In this document: positions 8,160-14,354 of the stretch, one piece after another
Numbering within the stretch: the first letter of the stretch is position 1
Layout of the letters: each line of letters begins with the position of its first letter
Assembly (NCBI GenBank): GCA_002841595.1
Contig: PHAD01000011.1
Span: 1-39,385 of the forward strand
DNA length: 39,385 bases
Direction: 5' to 3'
DNA from: Firmicutes bacterium HGW-Firmicutes-12
Lineage (GTDB): Bacteria; Bacillota; Peptococcia; DRI-13; PHAD01
Position numbers and translations under genes: made by a program
The notes under the pieces: generated by a model
Database searches by the model: none
The model's input: the letters and a program-made list of their open reading frames with translations, nothing else
Told to the model about the DNA's origin: nothing

Positions 8160-11100
8160 ATGAGGATGAAGCCATTGCATCAACATGTAAAACGCCTTCT
8201 GGTAGAAAAAAGACCTGGCTATGATGTGGAAGCCCAGCATTTGTATCATGATCTAAAGGATAATCTGGACATATTCCGGCTTGAACGAGTCAGAATAATC
8301 AACCGCTATGATATTTCCGGTATTTCTTATGAAGCTCTTCAGCAGGCCAAAAAGACCATTTTCTCTGAGCCGAATGTGGATTTTGTCTATGATGAGACGA
8401 TTGAAATAGAACCTAGAGTAAATTCCTTCACCCTGGAATATCTACCTGGCCAGTATGACCAAAGGGCGGATTCTGCCGCTCAGTGTATACAAATTTTAAA
8501 TCAGGGAGAACCCCCCACTATCCTTTCATCAAGGTTAGTTTTGCTTTATGGAGATATTTCTGATAGTGATTTCCAGAATATCAAAAGCTATTGCATTAAT
8601 CCTGTCGATTCCCGCGAATCCTTATTGGAAAAACCCTCTTTACTGGAGATGGAAACAGTCACACCGGAGGATGTTGCAATTCTTGACGGTTTTATCGATA
8701 TGGATAATGCCCAACTCTCTTCCTATAAAGATATAAATGGTTTTGTAATGAGCTTTGAAGATTTCAAGTTTTGTCAAGCTTACTTCAGAGACGAGGAAAA
8801 AAGAAACCCTACAATAACTGAAATGAAGACGATTGATACCTATTGGTCGGATCATTGCCGACACACCACTTTTTTAACCAATATAGATAATGTTACCATT
8901 GAATCCAATGGATGCGGTTTACCTATCCTAACTGCCTATGAGGAATATCTAAAAGGACGCAGCTATGTATACGGTTCTGAACAAAGAGACATGTGCCTCA
9001 TGGATATTGCTGTGCTGGGCATGAAAAAGCTGAAAAAAGAAGGTAAACTCCAAAACTTAGATATTTCTGATGAGATCAATGCTTGCAGCATCATGGTCGA
9101 AGCAGATATTGATGGTAAAAAAGAAGATTGGTTGGTGATGTTTAAGAACGAGACCCATAACCATCCTACCGAGATAGAACCTTATGGCGGGGCAGCCACC
9201 TGTCTGGGCGGTGCCATCCGCGACCCTCTATCCGGCCGTGTTTACGTCTATCAGGCCATGAGGGTAACGGGAAGCGGCGACCCTAGAGCCAGCATAGCGG
9301 ACACCTTACCTGGGAAGCTACCACAACGCAAAATAACTACAGGTGCAACGGCAGGCTTCAGCTCTTACGGCAACCAAATCGGACTAGCTACAGGGCAAGT
9401 AGCCGAAATATATGACGAGGGCTTTATTGCCAAACGCATGGAAATTGGCGCAGTCATAGGGGCAGCCCCCAAGAGCAATGTGGTCAGAGAAAAACCAAAA
9501 GCCGGAGATATCGTTCTTCTATTGGGCGGCAAAACAGGACGGGACGGCTGCGGAGGTGCTACCGGCTCATCGATTGAGCATACAGAAGAATCGATCCTCA
9601 CTTGCGGAGCTGAAGTGCAAAAAGGTAACCCCCCTACCGAAAGGAAGATACAACGTTTATTTAGAAATCCCGAAGCCAGCCGACTAATCAAAAGGTGCAA
9701 CGACTTTGGCGCCGGGGGGGTTTCTGTGGCTATTGGGGAATTGACCGATGGCTTGATCATCAATCTTGATGCTATCCCCAAAAAGTATGAAGGCCTAGAT
9801 GGGACCGAACTTGCTATTTCCGAATCCCAAGAGAGAATGGCAGTGGTTGTAGCAAAAGAAAACGCCACGCTCTTTAAGTCTCTAACACAATCGGAAAACC
9901 TCGAAGCCGTAGAAGCTGCACAGGTAACCTCAGATCGAAGACTAAAAATGTATTGGCGCAATAAACCAATTGTAGATATCAGTCGTGATTTTCTGGACAC
10001 TAACGGGGTAAAGCAGCATACGAATGTGTATGTGCAAAAGCCAAGTACCCATGACAACTACTATAGCAAAAAGCTCGCCAACATCCCTAAGGATACAAGA
10101 AAGGCTTGGCTCGATAATCTACAGGACTTGAATGTCTGTTCGCAGCGTGGTATGGTGGAATGCTTTGACAGCTCCATCGGGGCCGGTACGGTTCTGATGC
10201 CCTTTGGCGGCAAGTACCAGGCAACTCCTGCCATCGGAATGGCCGCAAAATTACCGGTGGAATCCGGTGAAACCAATACCGGAACACTCATGTCTTTTGG
10301 CTACAATGCCCAAATAGCCCAGTGGAGTCCTTTCCATGGCGCTTTATATGCCGTAATCGAAGCCGTCTCCAAAATTGTCGCCATGGGTGGCAATTATCAA
10401 ACCATCCGCTTAACCCTGCAAGAGTATTTCGAGAAGCTTGGCAATGACTGCAAAAAATGGGGCAAGCCCTTTGCTGCCTTGTTGGGTGCCTACTATGCTC
10501 AAATGGAACTAGGGATACCGGCCATTGGCGGCAAAGATAGCATGTCCGGTACCTTCAAGGATCTCGATGTTCCGCCCACCTTGGTGGCCTTTGCTGTTGA
10601 TACCGCAGATGTCAGAAAGCTTATCTCTCCTGAATTCAAGGCTACGGGTAGCCAAGTTGTATATATACCTATCGAAAGGGACACCTCGGAGATGCCTGAT
10701 TTTTCACTGCTAAGAAAAACTTATCAACGCATTACCGAATTAATTCATGACCACAAGATACTGGCTGCTCATCCCGTTCGCGGTGGTGGTATCGCCGAGG
10801 TAATCAGCAAGATGTCCTTTGGCAACAGGATAGGCTTCGTCTTCACAGACAAAACAATAAAACAGTCTGATTACAGAAAGTTGCTGTTCTCCCCTGATTA
10901 TGGCAGTCTGGTGCTGGAAGTGCCCATGGATCTTAATCTAGCAAAAGCCTTATCTCCTCTGTCTTACAATATTATAGGGAGAACCCAGGAAAAAGAGACT
11001 ATTGAAATTGGTAATATTATTATCAGTCTTCAGGAAGCACAAGTTGCTTGGGAAGCACCTTTAGAAAAAGTGTTTCCAACCAATACCGCAGAAAAAATCG

Positions 11101-11969
11101 CACTAGCTACACCCGAAGCCTTATCCTATAAAAGTCGTGGTCAGGCAAAGTCAAGAATTACCGTGGCCAAGCCTCGCGTGTTTATTCCCGTCTTCCCAGG
11201 CACCAACTGTGAGTATGACACTAAAAAAAGGTTCGAAAAGGCCGGAGCCCAAACCGATGTATTTATCATGAAAAATTTCTCCCCCTTCGCTATTGAAGAG
11301 TCCATAAAAATTATGGCCCAAAAAATCAAGCAAGCACAAATTATCATGATTCCAGGCGGTTTCAGTGCCGGCGATGAACCCGATGGTTCAGGCAAATTTA
11401 TTGCTACAGTATTCCGCAACCCGCAGATTATGGAGACGGTAATGGAGCTATTAAAAAACAGGGATGGCCTAATGCTCGGTATCTGTAACGGTTTCCAGGC
11501 CTTAATCAAGCTTGGCCTTGTCCCTTACGGAGAGATCCGGGATATTGACAAAAACCAGCCTACATTGACCTTTAATCAAATCGGACGGCACGTTTCCTGC
11601 ATGGTAAGTACTAGAATTGCTTCCGTCTTGTCACCCTGGTTAACCAATGTCCAAGTTGGAGATATTCATCGCATCGCCGTTTCTCATGGAGAAGGGTGTT
11701 TTGTAGCCACTGAAACAGAAATTAAGCAATTAGTCCTCAACGGTCAAATTACCACTCAGTATGTAGATGAGCATGGACAGCCTTCCTACGATATCCGTTG
11801 TAACCCGAATGGCTCTCATTATGCAGTAGAGGGCATCACCAGCCCAGACGGCCGGATCTTGGGTAAAATGGGGCATTCCGAAAGAATTGGCCATAATCTC
11901 TATATTAATATCCCCGATGAAAAAGACCAGCTTCTATTTGAAGCCGGTGTGAATTATTTTAGATCATAA
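8160..11969 (+). CDS. purL: Phosphoribosylformylglycinamidine synthase, single-chain form
   Basis: This enzyme carries out the fourth step of purine synthesis: FGAR + Gln + ATP to FGAM. The 1269-aa chain is the long type that fuses the PurS, PurL and PurQ functions; Bacillus uses three proteins. Residues about 1-80 are PurS-like. The two AIRS-like halves follow, with the ATP/FGAR site in ETHNHPTEIEPYGGAATC, SGDPRAS and GGKDSMSG. The C-terminal class I glutaminase domain (about 1000-1269) has its nucleophile at C1109 (GICNGFQ) and PGGFSAGDEPDGSG. The start is uncertain: ATG 8160 or ATG 8166, both with poor Shine-Dalgarno sites. It follows the LytTR gene by 37 bases with no terminator seen, so it may be cotranscribed. 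No other pur gene and no purine riboswitch are visible. Confidence 0.95.
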   Translation: MRMKPLHQHVKRLLVEKRPGYDVEAQHLYHDLKDNLDIFRLERVRIINRYDISGISYEALQQAKKTIFSEPNVDFVYDETIEIEPRVNSFTLEYLPGQYDQRADSAAQCIQILNQGEPPTILSSRLVLLYGDISDSDFQNIKSYCINPVDSRESLLEKPSLLEMETVTPEDVAILDGFIDMDNAQLSSYKDINGFVMSFEDFKFCQAYFRDEEKRNPTITEMKTIDTYWSDHCRHTTFLTNIDNVTIESNGCGLPILTAYEEYLKGRSYVYGSEQRDMCLMDIAVLGMKKLKKEGKLQNLDISDEINACSIMVEADIDGKKEDWLVMFKNETHNHPTEIEPYGGAATCLGGAIRDPLSGRVYVYQAMRVTGSGDPRASIADTLPGKLPQRKITTGATAGFSSYGNQIGLATGQVAEIYDEGFIAKRMEIGAVIGAAPKSNVVREKPKAGDIVLLLGGKTGRDGCGGATGSSIEHTEESILTCGAEVQKGNPPTERKIQRLFRNPEASRLIKRCNDFGAGGVSVAIGELTDGLIINLDAIPKKYEGLDGTELAISESQERMAVVVAKENATLFKSLTQSENLEAVEAAQVTSDRRLKMYWRNKPIVDISRDFLDTNGVKQHTNVYVQKPSTHDNYYSKKLANIPKDTRKAWLDNLQDLNVCSQRGMVECFDSSIGAGTVLMPFGGKYQATPAIGMAAKLPVESGETNTGTLMSFGYNAQIAQWSPFHGALYAVIEAVSKIVAMGGNYQTIRLTLQEYFEKLGNDCKKWGKPFAALLGAYYAQMELGIPAIGGKDSMSGTFKDLDVPPTLVAFAVDTADVRKLISPEFKATGSQVVYIPIERDTSEMPDFSLLRKTYQRITELIHDHKILAAHPVRGGGIAEVISKMSFGNRIGFVFTDKTIKQSDYRKLLFSPDYGSLVLEVPMDLNLAKALSPLSYNIIGRTQEKETIEIGNIIISLQEAQVAWEAPLEKVFPTNTAEKIALATPEALSYKSRGQAKSRITVAKPRVFIPVFPGTNCEYDTKKRFEKAGAQTDVFIMKNFSPFAIEESIKIMAQKIKQAQIIMIPGGFSAGDEPDGSGKFIATVFRNPQIMETVMELLKNRDGLMLGICNGFQALIKLGLVPYGEIRDIDKNQPTLTFNQIGRHVSCMVSTRIASVLSPWLTNVQVGDIHRIAVSHGEGCFVATETEIKQLVLNGQITTQYVDEHGQPSYDIRCNPNGSHYAVEGITSPDGRILGKMGHSERIGHNLYINIPDEKDQLLFEAGVNYFRS

Positions 11970-12000
11970 GCAATAATCACAGAGATAAAAACGAACACTC

Positions 12001-12117
12001 CTGTAGTAAACTGATATGCTCCCCTTAAGGTAGACAGATGAAATAATTAAATCTGTTACCGAGGGGAGCATCTTTGTGTCAAAAAGTAGCAGGTATTCAG
12101 CGGAAGAGAAATACACT
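12001..12117 (+). mobile_element. Left-end remnant of an IS3/IS150-like insertion sequence
   Basis: A long imperfect hairpin (ATGCTCCCC, 12016-12024, pairs with GGGGAGCAT, 12063-12071; the inner arms GGTAGACAGAT and ATCTGTTACC pair with a 1-nt bulge) precedes a GTG at 12076. The reading frame after it gives (M)SKSSRYSAEEKY, which resembles the start of IS3-family OrfA transposases, and then diverges after about 13 codons. No right end, transposase body or target duplication is seen. The hairpin lies just past purL and might stop transcription, although no T-run follows. The family assignment is from memory of such N-termini. Confidence 0.4.
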
Positions 12118-12120
12118 ACC

Positions 12121-12291
12121 TCATTCCTCTTTCTTTGTCATTTCTTTAGGCTCTTGCATTCCTTCCTCTGGTAGTATTTTTTTTCGTGAGATCAATTTTT
12201 TACAAGTATTGCAAAAGTAACTGATTGCGCCGCAACCGGATATTTCTTCGAGTTTACTTTTGCATTCAGGGCAATAATATATCTCGCTCAT
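12121..12291 (-). CDS. Small zinc-ribbon protein, YfgJ-like
   Basis: This 56-aa frame is too short for the ORF track. ATG 12291 follows AGAAGGTGA closely. The sequence has two CxxC pairs (YYCPECKSKL and YFCNTCKKL), which suggest one four-Cys zinc site. The segment CGAISYFCNTCKKLISRKK resembles the C-terminal half of the enterobacterial YfgJ/zinc-ribbon family. The last about 16 residues are a charged tail (QEPKEMTKKEE). The function is unknown; such ribbons often bind protein or nucleic acid. It sits alone among remnants, and its stop codon lies directly against the IS-like remnant on the other strand, so it may be a survivor of an old insertion. Confidence 0.6.
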   Translation of the reverse strand: MSEIYYCPECKSKLEEISGCGAISYFCNTCKKLISRKKILPEEGMQEPKEMTKKEE

Positions 12292-12495
12292 CCATTCACC
12301 TTCTTTTTATCTGTAAATTTGACCACAAGTGGTTATAGTAGCGTTTAGCTTTTCTCTGTTTTTCTTCTATGATAATATTCGACAATTACCTCTCGTTTCC
12401 TTTCAAAGTAAGACTGAGTTAAAGAGTCATTCTTATTTTATTCATTTACTCGCAAATACACAAGCTAGCTTTATATAAACAGTAATAATCCTCTT
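12292..12495. other. Non-coding stretch with no feature recognised
   Basis: This is AT-rich sequence between the zinc-ribbon gene and the Cys-rich fragment. I see no convincing gene, RNA or repeat. The promoter of the zinc-ribbon gene should lie here on the minus strand, but no clear -35/-10 pair stands out. Confidence 0.5.
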
Positions 12496-12650
12496 CTAAT
12501 TATCACTTTTTATCTTCTTCCTCTCACGATATGCTGCCCGCTTCGCGTGCGTTCCGGACAGCCTAGCACCCTTCATCCTCACAGAACTTTTGCCTGTTTC
12601 CTGATTTAACAAACATTTTCATGCAAGACTGGCAAATGATATGGCTAACT
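12496..12650 (-). pseudogene. Frameshifted Cys-rich (zinc-finger-like) fragment
   Basis: One frame on the minus strand reads ICQSCMKMFVKSGNRQKFCED and stops at 12563. The +1 frame then continues as KGARLSGTHAKRAAYRERKK up to a stop at 12496. Joined by one frameshift near 12570-12580 this would be a short protein with a CxxC...C zinc-finger-like start and a basic helical tail, as in small phage or plasmid proteins. No good start codon or ribosome site is visible. I treat it as a decayed fragment; it may also be chance. Confidence 0.3.
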
Positions 12651-12716
12651 TTTTAACTCTAATACCAATACTGTTAATACTTTCTATATATTTTAATATA
12701 TATTTTCCACTAAATA

Positions 12717-12944
12717 TTGTATAATCTAGAATGTCACAAAAAATCATATTCACTTAACATTACATATTGGCGGGCAATAGAGATACTTAAAATCATAACA
12801 CCTTATCTAGTAATTGAACGCAAACGCAAAAGAGCCCAACATATAATTAATCATTATGCTGCAGTAACACTGCGTAATGGCCGGTACTCCTCAGAACAAT
12901 TAATTGCAAAAGAAAACTTCTATCAAGCTTTCATCGCATTATAA
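12717..12944 (+). pseudogene. C-terminal fragment resembling a LAGLIDADG homing endonuclease
   Basis: The 75-codon frame contains RAIEILKIITPYLVIERKR followed by TLRNGRYSSEQLIAKENFYQ. This resembles the last segment of LAGLIDADG-type endonucleases (PYLxxxKxxxA...RNGRYSPE). The first residues come from non-homologous sequence with a weak TTG start and no Shine-Dalgarno site. No LAGLIDADG motif remains, so it should be inactive. It is convergent with the intron-bearing ssrA gene and shares a terminator with it. It could be the relic of an endonuclease that once helped the neighbouring group I intron to spread (inference). Confidence 0.5.
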
Positions 12945-12983
12945 AAACAACAACCTAGTAGCAATGACTAGGTTGTTGTTTTT
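12943..12983. terminator. Bidirectional terminator between ssrA and the endonuclease-like fragment
   Basis: A perfect 17-bp stem (AAAAACAACAACCTAGT and its complement) surrounds the 7-nt loop AGCAATG. T-runs are present in both directions. It lies 12 bases past the tmRNA 3' end. Confidence 0.9.
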
Positions 12984-12995
12984 ATATATAATTTT

Positions 12996-13635
12996 TGGTG
13001 GAGGTGAGGGGACATGTTCTTCCACACTTTCATGTAGCACTGACTATATCTTCGACTGCCATCTTATTTCTCGGCAGCCGTCTGGCGTATTATGAAGGCT
13101 TCTTATCGTGTTTTGCCTCCATCCCAGCACTCCTTTGCAGACGCACACATGTACGATAGCTTTAGGAGTCTGTGAGTCGATACAGGGCTGGTAGCTTTCG
13201 CCTCATACCCCTCGGTATTGCCTTAGTGCAGATGCACCTTAGGTTTCACCGATTAAGCCAGATTATCACCTACAGATCACTCTGCAGGGCGACTCTTTTC
13301 AAATCGAACCCCTGTCCGAAAGAACGACCACAGAAGCATCTCCGAGCGCAGCCTATAATTTAATTCTCGCCCGCCGGACTCCAGATAGGCACGGATTCCT
13401 TTGCGCCAGTCCCATTAATTTCCCCTTAGGTTATGCGACTCTCCCCTAAGAGTATCCTGCTAATTTGACCCCTTATCCCTCACCGCAGGAACAGAAGGTA
13501 AGAGGTAAAGCTGCTTTAGGCAGCTAAAGCGTAATTATTGTTAGCGTTTGATTGTTGTGCGCCGTTTTACGGGCTAACGCGACCCCGGCTCGCTTCTTCT
13601 GCCACCGCTTCCCCCGTCGAAACCAGTACACCCCC
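12996..13635 (-). ncRNA. ssrA: tmRNA (ssrA), interrupted by a group I intron
   Basis: Transfer-messenger RNA rescues stalled ribosomes together with SmpB. The 5' end GGGGGTGTACTGGTTTCGACGGGG is at 13635 and the encoded 3' end CACCTCCACCA at 12996. GGGGGTG pairs fully with CACCTCC and includes G3-U70, the identity element for alanyl-tRNA synthetase. The tag frame, aligned with E. coli, resumes at GCT 13545 and encodes ANNNYALAA before TAA (13518-13516). Pseudoknot-rich sequence follows, then GGACAGGGGTTCGAT at the T-arm. There the gene breaks off and resumes 290 bases later as TCCCCTCACCTCCACCA. Joining the pieces restores a T-arm AGGGG-TTCGATT-CCCCT and a mature RNA of about 350 nt, the usual size. 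smpB lies directly upstream. Confidence 0.95.
13013..13302 (-). ncRNA. Group I self-splicing intron in the T-loop of tmRNA
   Basis: The 290-nt insert splits the T-loop after T13303. The 5' exon ends in U and the intron in G (13013), as group I splicing requires. Core elements visible on the minus strand: the S element AAGATATAGTC (13052-13042); an R-like element CACAGACTCC with P7 pairing GACU (13170-13167) to AGUC (13045-13042); P3 UGGCUU (13260-13255) with AAGCUA (13162-13157); a P5-like hairpin GUGCA-UC-UGCAC; and a short P1 in which exon CGAU pairs with GUCG with a U-G at the splice site. No ORF lies inside, so mobility would need a protein from elsewhere. Pairings were drawn by eye. Group I introns at this site have been reported in a few other bacterial tmRNA genes. 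Confidence 0.88.
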
Positions 13636-13667
13636 AAAATTTAATAAGCGATTTAATTTAGTATTGG

Positions 13668-14135
13668 TTATTCCTTTTCCCTAGCACGAAGAGATCGTTG
13701 AACCTCGCGCTGTGCATCCTTCTCAGCAAGCGCATCTCTCTTATCATATTGTTTTTTCCCTTTGGCTAAAGCTATTTCTAATTTCACCCGTCCCCGCTTA
13801 AGGTAGATTTTTAGCGGGACCAAAGTTAAGCCCTGCTGTTTGACTTTACCGAAAAGTCGGTTAATCTCACTCCTATGCATAAGGAGCTTGCGAGCCCTAA
13901 CAGGATCCACGTTGTAACGATTACCCTGTTCATATGGGCTGATATGCATGTTGTATAGGAACATTTCTCCATTATCTACTTGGGCATAAGAATCCTTTAG
14001 GTTAGCTCTGCCAGCACGGAGCGATTTAACTTCCGTTCCTGTTAACGCAATTCCGGCTTCATAGGTTTCGTCGATAAAGAAATCATGCCTAGCTTTACGA
14101 TTTTCAGCTACTATTTTAATTTTTTGTTCTGACAT
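13668..14135 (-). CDS. smpB: SsrA-binding protein SmpB
   Basis: The 155-aa protein has the usual length. It binds the tRNA-like domain of tmRNA and carries it to stalled ribosomes. Family motifs: [18 protein letters not shown] near the start, [32 protein letters not shown], and the basic C-terminal tail ([19 protein letters not shown]) that enters the ribosomal mRNA channel. ATG 14135 follows AAGGTGA. The ssrA gene begins 32 bases past its stop and rnr lies upstream, as in Bacillus. Its partner RNA here must first lose an intron, so SmpB binding and tRNA-like folding probably occur only after splicing (inference). Confidence 0.97.
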   Translation of the reverse strand: MSEQKIKIVAENRKARHDFFIDETYEAGIALTGTEVKSLRAGRANLKDSYAQVDNGEMFLYNMHISPYEQGNRYNVDPVRARKLLMHRSEINRLFGKVKQQGLTLVPLKIYLKRGRVKLEIALAKGKKQYDKRDALAEKDAQREVQRSLRAREKE

Positions 14136-14265
14136 AATTTTTCACCTTTATAATTTACTTCTCGTTTAGCTATAAAACCCATGATGTGTAAAGAAAACTT
14201 GGCTACGTCAAGCCTCTGGCGATGGCGAAGCCTTAGTTGCATTTATACTTATCAATAGTACAAGA

Positions 14266-14302
14266 AGACCCTGAGGAGTTTCAATTGAAACCGACAGAGT
14301 CT
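14266..14302 (-). terminator. Hairpin between rnr and smpB, possible weak terminator
   Basis: On the minus strand AGACTCTG...GGTTTC pairs with GAAACT...CAGGGTCT around AATT, followed by TCTTCTTG. The T-run is poor, so read-through into smpB is likely. Confidence 0.4.
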
Positions 14303-14354
14303 CTATTATATCATAAAATGTAGTCTTTCTGCAAGAACGTATTCAACGTACTAT

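Noticed and set aside
9365-10057. 230-aa minus-strand ORF within purL
   Set aside because: It is an antisense shadow with no start signals and no family pattern; purL is intact in its own frame.
11970-12990. A second copy of the tmRNA 3' end (attR) to mark an integrated island
   Set aside because: No repeat of CACCTCCACCA or its T-arm was found in this stretch.
13172-13363. Plus-strand 63-aa ORF over the tmRNA/intron region
   Set aside because: It is antisense to the tmRNA and intron, has no ribosome site and no recognisable family.
13516-13560. Longer tmRNA tag starting at GCA 13560 (AQQSN... before ANNNYALAA)
   Set aside because: Alignment with the E. coli tmRNA upstream of the resume codon places the start at GCT 13545, giving the usual short tag.
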